DNA from: Athripsodes cinereus
Lineage: Eukaryota; Arthropoda; Insecta; Trichoptera; Leptoceridae
Direction: 5' to 3'
Assembly (NCBI GenBank): GCA_947579605.1
Contig: OX388321.1
Location: forward strand, 17,847,614 to 17,911,613
Length of the DNA: 64,000 nucleotides
Below, piece by piece: positions 46,682 through 58,406 of this stretch; the first letter of the stretch is position 1; each line of letters starts with the position of its first letter. The position numbers and the translations under genes are program-made. The notes under the pieces were generated by a model that saw only the letters and a program-made list of their open reading frames with translations, did not search any database and was not told where the DNA came from.

Positions 46682-48243
46682 TATACGAGTTTTAGAAAAT
46701 TCGCAGTAATAATTGAACTAGGCATATCTCAATTCAAAAATACGAGACTGATCGTTTTTATATAAACATTATTTCATTGAAATCGTGACAGAACAGTAAA
46801 TATTGCAATCACGGCCTTCTCGATACACATTAATTAATTGTCTGGAAAGAATACTTTTATTTACATTATTTTTCAATAAAACAGTTAGATTTTGCTGTTA
46901 TGGTTGTCTGTAATATAAATTATAGTAATAATATTGATTGTGTTTTCTTTCCGCAACTCATAAATCATTTTATAGCGTGACTTTTAAGTTTAAAAACTCG
47001 CGTCTCAGTTCATTATACACTGTGTCTATTTTGCAGAGATACGTAACAAACTGTACTGAGAGAGTAATACCTATTACGAAATACTATTAATTTTTTATTT
47101 TACGATACGGACAAGATTGTTTAGCACAGCCATTTTCCTAACACAAAACACATTCAATATAGAATGGTAGGTAAATTAGCCTCAAATTGACCTTGAGTTG
47201 CACTTGTCATAGCAAATATGATAAAAAAATATATAATGCAACGCACTCATACTAGCACATATATTATTTTTTGTTGGAAACATATTTAAGTCTATTATAA
47301 TTCATATTACACCCCAATACAAGGAATCCTTTATAGAGATTTATTATGATATTTGTGTTAGAATATGTAAAATACTCAATATTTTAGTATTCTCTTATTT
47401 AAATTTGTTTTATTCGTTCATAATACTGAAGATCAATTTCCACTACTAAGGCATTTCTTTCAAAGAATTTTCAGTTTAGCTTAAAGTTGCGTTTTTTTAG
47501 ACAACTGTACCGATGCCGAAGACAATATTTTGTTCGAAATTTCGGTCAGTTTATAGGTACTTCATCATCCCCAAACATCCACTGGAAAACTGATTGGAAT
47601 ACAAATAGCCTCGTTATATCCTCAATATTCATTATAATTGAGAAGGTCATTCATTTGTTATGATAACCGGAGACCTTCAACTATACCAAGGATTTAGTTC
47701 AGAACTAGTTTTGTATGTAGTATTATCACAGCATCGCCCACGCTTTGTAATATTGATTAAATATGATCATATATGTATTATTACAATAGTTGTGAAATGA
47801 AGCCCCGAATATCATAGTTTCAGACCTTACAATCGTTGGATCGATCCAGAAGAGTCCAAATGTAACCTTATTTTGTAATTCGTATACATACATTCCAATC
47901 ATTTGACAGTCGCTATTATTTTTGTTTATTTATTTATAATCTTTATGGATTTTGTAGTTATAACAAGAAATATATAATCAAAATTAAAAATAAAAACAGT
48001 GCGCAAATCAGGTCCTTTCTTTACCATCAAACATTTTGAATTACTCTTTTAGAGGGCTTTAAAAAAATAACGATCCTTTGGAGAACAGTTCTTTAAGCAT
48101 CATCATCATTAGAAGTACAAATTCCAAGAGTTTAATAGCGGATCGCATCGAGAAAAAATCTTCTGAATTCATCAATTGTCTTCTTTTAACTCATCACAAA
48201 AGTTTGCGTTATATCGTCTTATAAGAATGAATTACAAACGATT
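46682..48243. other. No gene seen; AT-rich
   Basis: No coding signature or intact repeat recognised. Confidence 0.5.
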
Positions 48244-48657
48244 TTGGATATTATTCCAAAAAGATATTTAACCCGAAGCTATTCAAAATACTACAAAATG
48301 AACCAATTTTCCAACATACTCCATAGAAAACAAAATGATGCGATGTTTCGAAACATTGCGGAAGGTAAACTAAAACAAATATTGAACAAAACGTGTTCTC
48401 TTGCTGGAATGATATTCCGTGCAAGTATATATAAGAGGAATGTGCGACTTCACTTATTGAATTTAATACAAAAGATTCCTGGCTCCAAGTTTTGTCATAT
48501 TCACGCTAGAATAAACTTGCGTAAGAATTCTTTCGTCCGTCCAAGTAAAACAATTCAGTCTGATCTTGATGTCTCTGAAACTTTTCGATTCATAAAACAG
48601 AACTTGAAATTTCATGTAGCAGCAGATACTATAGAAGTGACAAGCTATCCGGTTTAG
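48244..48657 (+). CDS. Unrecognised ORF, 137 codons
   Basis: An open frame with a basic, lysine/arginine-rich composition (begins MDIIPKRYLTRSYSKYYKMN; contains GSKFCHIHARINLR) in a stretch less T-biased than its neighbours. No domain, signal peptide or membrane segment is apparent. It could be an orphan gene, an exon or part of an unidentified transposon. No promoter or splice evidence was found. Confidence 0.2.
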   Translation: MDIIPKRYLTRSYSKYYKMNQFSNILHRKQNDAMFRNIAEGKLKQILNKTCSLAGMIFRASIYKRNVRLHLLNLIQKIPGSKFCHIHARINLRKNSFVRPSKTIQSDLDVSETFRFIKQNLKFHVAADTIEVTSYPV

Positions 48658-50070
48658 AAATAAGAATTTACTGTATATCTTAAAGAAAGTTTGGATTATT
48701 GTATAGAGAATTGCACAAAGTTACGTATGTCCTTCAATCCACGTAACGGAGAAATCATTCTGCGTGTGCGAGGAATTGTTAGAACAGTGTTTGTGAATTA
48801 GGTATGCAAGGATATTGTATTTCAGCTTCCCATTCAGTCTACCTCTCACACATAGGTTTGCTAAAATAGGTGGTAATTTCCTCTGTAAAATACTTGAATA
48901 TTTTATCAGTAGTTTTGTTTTATTTTTGCATTTACAATGTTGTGTAGGTACGTCTATTGTATCTTTACTACGTGATTAGCTTGTAGAGCCGAGAAACATT
49001 AAGTGGAAATAAAAGAATATTGTTTTTCTTTATTTACTAGAAAACATTCTGTAGTTACATCACAACTGGGGAGTACTGTACTCTTTAGTACAGCAATAAC
49101 CGTCCATACTACATAACTCATATAATATACAATAGAAGATAAGTTACTATAATCTGCCTTATTATTCTCTTGATAAATAATGAAATATTGCAAAAATCGT
49201 TACTTGCTCCACGTGTTTGATTTAGATGTTACTTATTATGTACAACTTTTACAACTCAACAATTTTAGCATTTATGTAATTACAGACATTATCTATTATC
49301 AAAAATTAGTTTGTCTCTGTTTCAATAAAATAGAAATGATTTGTTTGACAAAGGAATATTATTTCATGGATATTAAAGTCTGAAAACGATAATACATATT
49401 ACATACCTAAGTAAAATTAATTTTTGCTATTAATATTGACAAAGATGGATATAGTTTTTTTTCAGGTATTTTAATAAGATACTTTTATGAGCTCAATCGG
49501 GGTGTATTCATCATATCTCAAAGGATTGTCGCGTACTGTGCTTAATAATTTTAAATATTATTAGTAAGAAAAATTGTAAAGAACACTCCTTTGCATCCTA
49601 TCACTTCATCCTATAATCGTGAGATTTTATTGTTTTCGTCAGGTAACTAATTAATATAAAAACAAATCGTGCTGAGAAAAAACTGAGTTCAATATGGTTC
49701 CGAACTAAAGACGAGTACAAAGATATAAGTGTGTAATTTCCAATTTTTCTCTCTAACTCGTAAGAACTGTGATGTAATGGTATAATATTATAGATAATTA
49801 AATATCCGTATAATTTTAGATATGCATTAGAATTCATAGAGTGGCAATTCAAAAGTCGCATGACGTTTATGAAATCAGTAATTTGGATCAAAATACCTCA
49901 TCGAAATCAATTACTACATAGAGAAAACCATTATTTGGAACTAAACAAAGATTGACGTATTAATCGTATAACTAATTCAGCAATGAAATTGATTACAACA
50001 GTAGGTATATTAAGTTATCGTTGTATAAGCCATTGAATGTAGATGGTGTACCAACCAGTATGTAATGTTT
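48658..50070. other. No gene seen; AT-rich
   Basis: No coding signature. ORFs are short and unpatterned. Confidence 0.5.
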
Positions 50071-50325
50071 TTAATGAATTCCACGTCCATTGTTCTCTTC
50101 GTATTTGGAGAGTTGTGTTGTCGTTGGCTTTGAACAATTTCCGGTATCCCATGATAAAAACTCGATCATGATTTTACTACAAACGCAATGCGATTCCCTA
50201 TTTGGTAGGAAATACATTATACACGCGAAGGATTTGTCATAGCAATTGTCAGTTATATTCGTGCATCCTCGTGGACGAAAGGGGAAAAAGAGCAATTGTG
50301 CTGTTTCACCAAAAATCATAATATC
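50071..50325 (-). other. Cysteine-containing ORF segment, possible exon
   Basis: The minus strand reads MIFGETAQLLFFPFRPRG, then CTNITDNCYDKSFAC, IMYFLPNRESHCVCSK and later GNC. Six cysteines in about 45 residues (C-x7-C-x6-C-x12-C-x-C then C) are unusual for random AT-rich sequence. A pyrimidine tract ending in AG precedes the cysteine part (about 50265-50290). Spacing does not match a family I can name. Confidence 0.2.
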
Positions 50326-50656
50326 TGCAGAAATAATTTGAAATGAAATCAGAGTTTCATATACTTCTAAATTATTTAACATTGCTTTACTATATACTTA
50401 AGATTCTTGGTATAATTAGAGGCATTTCAGATGTGTTAATGAGTGTTGTAAACTATATTCCATTTACCCTCCCACGTTCCTCTCTGGAGCACAAAATAAA
50501 AATGCTTTCTCTATTCAGAGCTAGTTTGTGCCTATTGTCTTATTGTGATATTGTTTAAATAGTGATTGATAAAAAAATGTTTTGCAGCAAACCTTTACTT
50601 AAACTATAGCACTAAATTATTCAAACTGACTTTATCTTTATTTAGTAAAATCGATT

Positions 50657-50735
50657 GGAGAACAGCTTGCATGTTTATTATATGCAGCTGTTTTGCTGGC
50701 TACCCCACTTGTAGGATATGCCGTTATGATATAGT
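50657..50735 (+). mobile_element. SINE-like family, 3' half
   Basis: GGAGAACAGCTTGCATG, TTTGCTGGCTACCCCACTTG, TAGGATATGCCGTTATGATA and TAGTAG follow the family's 3' end. Confidence 0.75.
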
Positions 50736-53700
50736 AGTAGAAAAATCGATGCATAATTTCACTTCAGTTTTACAATTGCTCTTAGATACTTATCTAAAAT
50801 TCATTTATGATTTATCAAAATTTGTTATTTCGAATATTTTTAAATTTACCCAAACCGACTTTATTCCCTGGCATTCTCATATTGCGCATTGTTTATATAT
50901 TTGAAACTTATGCTAATACAATAATTATGATTCATAAAATTTCAACTATCGATTGCCTGATCAAATACAGGATGCACTTCTTCTATTCAAATTTAAGTAG
51001 CGAGCGTATTTCATTTGCTAGATTTAGTATCTATTGCAAATTATATCTGGTAATATCTATTTAGATTTCAACCATACATACAGAGATGTTATCGGCAGAT
51101 ATGAAATATAAATATTGTCTATAATCAAGATGAAAAACTGTCCAATATTTTTTTCTCATTCGTCAAAATTTGACGTTCGTGATTGACAATATTTGCACAT
51201 TTGGCGTTATTTATTTTCTAGAAAATATTAAATGTCACAGAAGCTATTTCAGTACATGATTTATAAGTCGGATATTTTTTTTCAATCTGCAATGTTTTGC
51301 AAAAATTATTGCTCATTTTGAGAATGTGAGTCACAAAAATACATACCTACCTACCTAATATATTATCTGGACACATTTTTATTTATTTTATTTCACAATA
51401 TAAGCATAATATAATACATAATAACTACATATTTAAGTACAAATAAAGAAATAAGTCTTTCAATGATCAGCTATCACCTAAAAGCATGTGCAATCAATTA
51501 AGACGCTCGTCTTAACATAGGACTTAGTTTATATTAAGCGAGTTTCTCCGTGTATTCTTTACTTTGAGAATTTTTAAGGATAGAAGGAAAAATTGTAAAT
51601 AGACAAACAAGGTTAATCATTTGAACCTTAAAAGTACATAGCTAGGCCGAATATATTCTCATATCTTGTTAATAAAATAACTTTAATGAATGAGAACGCG
51701 CATATTGATCATTCGGCTCTCGTAAATTTTATTGTTTCCTTGCACACTGCTTACATCAAAACGTATAAAATACATACTTAGATATTTTATTATTTGTTTA
51801 TATGACCCATACTGTTTACAAGTATTTCCACGCTATTATCGTTCCTTCCTAATGACTAACAAAACGCCAGTAATCCCTCATATAACAAACAAAGTTACGA
51901 GATTATTTTATTATACCTAGTACCTACTAAGTACCCACTGAACGGCTTTATGTTTTGTAAAAAATATTATTGTTTGAGAGTCCTACTTGTGTAAGTTTGT
52001 AGCATTTTTATGAAATCACCCGCAGCTTATTGTCGAATGAATAATGGTTTTGTATTATCGCAGTTGACTTTAATGACTACAAGTTTGACTTTATTAGTTT
52101 TTAAATTATCAATTACATATTCATACTGTTAAGACTACAAGCATTTGTAAATAATAAATACATAGGTAGTTGAGGTTACAACGACAAAATTAGTTTTTTT
52201 TTGCAGTATTTTCACAGAGTCATTCCATTTCTATACTTCGTAAGATTTGAAACGTTCCAATGCTACTTTGTACCTACAATATCAAAACATTCTAAACATA
52301 ATATTATTATGTAGTCTTCTAATTTAAACCTTGTCGTTTTTTATTTGAAGATAATTACCATTTTTCTGGAGCCTTTTTCGTTCATTTTAGAGTCTCTCGT
52401 ATTTACAGTAAATATTTGAAATAAATTATCTACTAACATTTATTTAAAAAAAAAATAGAAATATTAAAATCATAGTTGAGAACGTGTAAAAATTTATCGG
52501 ACATCTCGATTGGTGAATCATGTATCATCATCATATTTACACAATGTATCATTGGGCAAAATCTAATCGAAAGAATTGAAAGAAGGACCGTAACGCTTAC
52601 GATTTGGCTCTAGGATGGCTTAAATAATCGGTTTCAGTGTCCACCATGGACAACGTTCACCAATTCCGCCATTCACACTTTCACATTAAAAAAAATTAAA
52701 ATATTTAAAATATTTGACAATATGTAACCTAAATTCCACCTAGATATGTACTGTGTATACATTTATTATTATTAATTAGAAACGTTTATTTTATTTTATT
52801 GTTATTTAATAGTAACGATTAACAAGAAAAGAAAATCAAAAACAGCAGTTGTTTAGTCCCTTGCTGATAGCTGTCTGTGTTCCGTGAATGTCTCTTTAAT
52901 CAACGTCAACTTGTATAAAAAATACCCCCCTGTAAGCACCCAACCGAATATTACTATACACCTCAATGGAACCAGACATAGCAGAAGATAAAACCTGTAC
53001 ATAACTTACTCATCTATAATAGTATATTTTAAATTGTTGATACTATTATCTAATTTCTGGTCTAGAAATATGATCATATCTAGAATATGCATGCATGTTA
53101 TGGTGTTTTTGTTTTTTTATATTTTGTTTTTAACTTTAATGATTTTTTAAAACCCTTCAGGTAAATTTAGGATCTTCACTGGTCCACCTTTTGATTTTGT
53201 AATTTGTTATCATGTACTATAATTGACTGTCTGATCCTGTGTACATTGTAAAAATAAATAAAAATAAATAAATAAATATGAAATCCACTGTTTTCATCAG
53301 CATCTTTGAGATGATTGCATAATGAACAAGCTGTTATAAAGCAATAATTATTCTTCATCATTATTGTGGTATGTTGCTCATAAGTGAGGTAAGTTCTGTG
53401 TGTAATATGTAATTTAGGATAAGCAGCAAGTCCAACCATTTTTCGAGACAAAATGTGTTTTTTTGTGTTCTAAGTATTTTATAGCACTGTCTACATAACA
53501 AGTTTTATAGGGTCAGAAGGATATTTTTTTCACAGTACACCGGTTAAATTTTGTGTAAAATTTATCATTTAATTAGCATAGACCATTTTGAATAAAAGAG
53601 AGTGGTTACACCCTTATGTATCTTTGAGGAATATTAAAGTGTGAAAGAATAAATTTAAGGGTGAATGGCTTATACCTAACCCAACAAAACCCTATTATCT

Positions 53701-54174
53701 ATTTACTTATAATGTAATGAATAAATAAATAGAATTACTTGATGTGTATGTCCACTGAATTATTTTCACTGTTCATAGAGTTCATAATAATGGATTGCTA
53801 TTGAGACGTACGTCATGTGGAGGCCTGTGATTTGGACACTAAAAACTTATTTTCAATTAGTGGGGAAATAAGAAAATGTCATTGACCGTTCAATTTAAGA
53901 CAAATGATAATAATAAAAATCTACTTGGGTATAAATCGGTGTATAAATTAGACATTTGTATACATTAAGAACGATTTTTTACAATTCGGTTAATTGCCTC
54001 TGAAGTATTTTTTGCATAAATCAATATACATTTAGGATCCCTTATTGTTTATTAATTTTATTAAACAATATTATATTACTATCCTTGTTGGAGTAGCAAA
54101 AATATTATTTCCGTCTAAAAACAACTGCTTTTGAATAGTCTAATTATTATATCATTAAGAAGAACAAATAAGTG
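50736..54174. other. AT-rich, with LINE tail relics and one dispersed repeat
   Basis: 51375-51540 resembles a minus-strand LINE 3' UTR (TTTATTTATTTTATTTCACA). 52565-52675 repeats the block at 14225-14345. 53150-53277 is a plus-strand LINE 3' tail ending in AATAAATAAATAAATA. No gene seen. Confidence 0.45.
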
Positions 54175-57100
54175 TGTTATGTAGGAAATAGTTGACAAAT
54201 TTCAGAATTCGAAGATGATGGGTTTGAGACACATGCTGGACAATAAGTATGTAGGGATAGATTCTCAATCGTGGGAATGTAGACGAGAGGAAGTTTCCGT
54301 CTTTGTTTAGGAAGTAATAAATTCAGAGGATGTCATTTAATTTTAAGAAGCAAATTTGATCCGTGTATTTTTTTTATATAGTCCAAATTTTGGACTTGGT
54401 CCGGTCATAAATATCAAATTAGACAGCTACCAAAATTCATGCTAAAAATAGACCAACAAAAAATACCCTTTCGGGGAATTTTGAACGAAGGCCACACATC
54501 GAGGCCATTAAACTGAAGATTTATGGTAACAGTGGCGTATCGAATTTGGTAGTGGGAGAAAAGAATCGTGAAATAACTCCGGATATAAAAAAATGGAAAA
54601 AAAGGGTGAGATCGCGAGTTATCATATGTAAATTGTCTGTTCGAATAAGCAGATCAGTAAAGGGGTAAATTAATTTCGAAGCGGGGGGCATTGTTTTTCG
54701 AATCACTAAGATATTTCCTCCCTAGGGGTTACCTTAAGCGTGGAGAGGGTGAACAACGACTGCTCCTGAAAGCTTGGAGCGGTTATGAGAGAAATCGGTC
54801 TGGAATAAATAAAGTTGAAAATCGAAATGAATCCGACTCGTAAGTTGGGCCACTGTGAAATTGCCGCCCTGGCGCTATGAACAATACATGGGGTGTGTCG
54901 AAGCAGGGCGGGGTCAAAAAATCGCAGCTCTTCCAGGAACATATGATTCCGAAACCGAAAAACAGGTCCGTCGGTAGAAAAGAAAAATTACGAAATGGAC
55001 GCGGGCAGAAGTAAGAAAGACGTTTCTTTAGGAAAAGTGAATAAACAAAAAAAATAACCACGTAATCGTTTCATTAAAATGACCCTCGTACATTCCTTAT
55101 GTCGATTCAAATTGAAAATGGAAATTAGACGAAGTAGGTATCCGGTAATAATGTCAAAGGGCAATGGTAGAAGAAATTAACTCATAACATAGCTGCCGCG
55201 ACATTCGGAGGAGATATGTGTTAAGTATTGAAATAACGAGGTTTTAATTTTTCGCACTATTTTATTCCCGCACGGGGCAAGAGCAAAGCGTGCCTTACAT
55301 TGGGGGACCGACCCTGGAAACGGGCTATCGGTAACAATCCAGATGTCAACGAATGCGAAGCGTTAATTGGATAATGACGGACCAATGACATTATGGGTTA
55401 AGGGCGGTTACATAAGATTTTTTTGTCCGTGATTTGGGTAGGAGATCGATAGATGAGTTAATAAAAATCATTGCACAGCGATTCCTTAGTCAGATTCCGA
55501 ATTTCGCTTTCGAGAGAGAAAACGGTCAGAGGTCGCGCGTCTGTTGTCGATCTGACTAGAGAAAAGCCGTATTGCTTTGGTGGAAGATCATTGTCAGTGT
55601 AGATAGTCAGTTTTATTTTTGATATCGATTAAATATATCTACATGTTTTTTTTTTTTTTTTTGTGTTTTGACTTAGAAAATAATTTTTGTGATAGTGCTA
55701 TTCCATCGAACTAGTAAAAACATTCTGCGAGTGAATAATTGGTGATAGATAATTACTGGTAATAATAATTAAATTAAATACACGCAAACGAGTCAGATTA
55801 TATAATTGTGATCGGGGGAGAAATCATTAATTCCTTCGTGACTTTCTGTAAATCGAGGTGAGAACAGGACGTATCTGTTGAGTGAGAAATTGGTGATAGA
55901 TAATTATATTGGTAATAATAATAATTAAATTAAATCAGACTTTAGAATTAATGACTTTATTTGTGATTTTTTGTATCTACCTACTAAAGGTAAATAGCGC
56001 AGTGTTTTAATAATAGTACCTAAATCGGTATCTGAAACTCCCTGGACAATCGTGAGAGAAATAATATCGTTTCTACTCACAGGTTGAAACGATATTGTGA
56101 AGTTATTTAATCAGCTGAATTCAGGCAAGCTGTCATATTTCGCATAGACTGGTGTAGGTGTTATAGAACATTGTTATATGAACACAAAGCTGAGGGCGTG
56201 GACGTCCAACAAGTGAATCGTTGTGTCGTGACTGAAGGAACGTTACCAACTGGATCGTGGGAATAGGAACGACCAGAAACGTGGAATCATCCCAGAAGGC
56301 CTTTCCCGTCGGACAGCCGTAAGAATATTGATATCTTATCTAGACATGATAGTCAGGTATTGGGGTAGAGAAATCGCTGGAACGGAATAGGAAGAGTAGA
56401 CAAGGAAGAAAGGGGTTGTTGTTTTGTTTTCACTTGGTTTTAGTTTTTTTCTTTTATTTTTATTTTTTTATGAAATTATGCAATATCCAATATTAATTGA
56501 ATATGTACATAGCGATAAGTTGGAAGTTATTTAATTCACGTAACGAATCCTAAGGTGGTTGTGTATTGAGTTTATTTTTTTGTATTCTATTTTTATTAAT
56601 ACAAATAAACAATTTTTACATATTATACAGTACAACTTAAATATTGAAATTTTCTATGACGATTTGAGTTTTTCTGTTTCAATTGTCTCTGATAAGTAGG
56701 GATCAATCATAATTTGACTTCAATCCTTTTATTTTTTTATTTGATTTTTTTTTGTATTGCAACAAATCAGGGTATCTGGGAGTAGAGTAATTAATATAAG
56801 ACCTAATATATTGAATGATAATACATGTGTGCCCTTGCGGTGATTTTTCGCAAAACAGTGAAATCCTGAGTTGTTCAGGATAGTAATGTCATTTCAATAA
56901 AATGCGAATTTGTATACATATAAATATTCAGAGAAAAGGAACAATTGTCTCCCTAAGTTGATACTATAATATATTATAAGATGTGCATGTGCCAAATTGA
57001 TACTGTATACCTATAAATCTTCTATGTGCATGAATGTGAACCTATTGCTAAATGTTTATGGTGAAATTATTTTCTTTTCTCTTTGATTTGATTTATTGAT

Positions 57101-57455
57101 TGATTGATTATCAGGAATAACAAAATTAGTTGTAACACACATAGCCTTAGGTTTTCTTTTGTTAAATGTTTTTTTTTTTTTTTTGCTTTTATATCTCAAT
57201 AAACGTGAGTCATACCAAACTAAGATTTTAATTTAAGTAGAGAGTAGGACACCCCACTTATCCCCTCTGTCATAGAGCCAAAAGGCAAGAATAGAGAAAG
57301 AGAGAGAGAAACCGAACCAATAAGTAGATACTTTTGATCGGGACCTGCGCCTCCGCCTAAGGAGATAAGACTGAGCTAAGCCGGAGGCTGTGTTTTTGGA
57401 CACTGGCTGGATTCTAAAGGGGAGTAACCAGCGGAGAGTACGCAGGTACGTATCA
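54175..57455 (+). repeat. 5' LTR of the LARD-like element
   Basis: Contains an 11-bp perfect stem-loop (56063-56073 with 56086-56096), a 7-bp stem (56863-56869 with 56875-56881) and two related blocks of about 50 bp (near 55730 and 55880) sharing TTGGTGATAGATAATTA. T-runs of 17 and 16 occur at about 55646 and 57179. Minus-strand ORFs of 61-92 codons at 54521-55061 recur unchanged in the other LTR, but overlap in two frames and show no domain. Confidence 0.85.
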
Positions 57456-57458
57456 AAT

Positions 57459-57476
57459 TGGCGCCCATCGTGTCGG
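57459..57476 (+). other. Primer-binding site, duplicated 47 bp downstream
   Basis: TGGCGCCCATCGTGTCGG starts three bases after a TATCA end. The same context (TATCAAATTGGCGC, then GCTTGATCTAGCA) recurs at 57498 with TGGCGCGCCAATCGCGG. Which copy is the working primer site, and so the exact LTR end, cannot be decided without the right LTR terminus. Confidence 0.6.
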
Positions 57477-57941
57477 CATTGCTTGATCTAGCATGCTTAT
57501 CAAATTGGCGCGCCAATCGCGGGGCTTGCTTGATCTAGCACGCTAAATCAAGCACGAACCCAGCAGCACATGCTGTAAATTTTTTCATTCATTCTCTCTC
57601 TCTCTTAGATACTACGTAACAGAGGCAGGGTGGAAGGTGTAGAATAGCAATAGAACAGTTATAGTTTTGCGTATTAGAATTTGTAGTGAAAGTATTTTTT
57701 TTAGCGATAGGTAATAGTGATATCTCGTTGTAGGTAAAGGTAATCTAGGTACTTGTAGTAGGTATTGATGTAATAGGTATTTTTGAGTGATAGGTGTCGA
57801 AATATAGGTAGCATAGTTGGGGGGGGAGAAAGAACTAGCAATTCGTATAATAATTACCCCGACTGTTGTAAGAAGAATAGTAACAGTAGATGCAGGTGAA
57901 GGGAGAAGTTTAATGATGAACGTGTAAAGACATCTGATGTT

Positions 57942-58406
57942 TCGCCGTGGCATGGACGGTTTAAAGAATATCATGCCCTCTCTTTTCGAAAGATTTTCGA
58001 GAGTCCTGTAAAAGGCAGGAAATCGAAAAATACATTTTTACAGTTCAAACACCGGAACTGAAACATCGCCGTGGCATGGACGGTTTAAAGAATATCATGC
58101 CCTCTCTTTTCGAAAGATTTTCGAGAGTCCTGTAAAAGGCAGGAAATCGAAAAATACATTTTTACAGTTCAAACACCGGAACTGAAACATCGCCGTGGCA
58201 TGGACGGTTTAAAGAATATCATGCCCTCTCTTTTCGAAAGATTTTCGAGAGTCCTGTAAAAGGCAGGAAATCGAAAAACACAGTTCGCAGTTTCTAACAC
58301 CGGAACTGAAACACGCGCCGTGGAGTTGACGGCCTAAGAATATCACTCCCACCTTTTTCTACTGTTTTTGAGTGTCCTGTAAGAGGCAGGAGATCGAAAA
58401 ACCACC
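57942..58406 (+). repeat. Tandem array, 124-bp unit, three near-identical copies plus one diverged
   Basis: Units begin CGCCGTGGCATGGACGG (CATGG at 57951, 58075 and 58199; period 124); the fourth begins GCCGTGGAGTTGACGG near 58317. Each unit contains, in order, a stem formed by GGCATG (57949-57954) and CATGCC (57972-57977), a stem CTCTC (57978-57982) with GAGAG (57999-58003), and a stem CCTG (58005-58008) with CAGG (58016-58019). The fourth copy has GGAGT with ACTCC in the first stem. The unit core aligns with the head of the SINE-like family at 18.5, 20.7 and 29.4 kb. Confidence 0.88.

Noticed and set aside
54521..55061. Minus-strand ORFs of 61, 78 and 92 codons, repeated at 61259-61799
   Set aside because: They lie in the LTR and are identical only because the LTRs are. 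They overlap in different frames and have no domain or start context.
57612..57974. 120-codon minus-strand ORF in the LARD-like interior
   Set aside because: It runs into the tandem array and has no gag or pol feature; likely an open frame in purine-biased sequence.
57942..58406. CRISPR-like array
   Set aside because: Unit is 124 bp with near-identical full units and no spacer/repeat alternation, in a eukaryotic genome; it is a tandem repeat.
57942..58406. Hammerhead or HDV-type ribozyme in the tandem unit
   Set aside because: The CTGANGA core with a matching GAAA is not present in the right order, and the helices do not nest like the HDV double pseudoknot.
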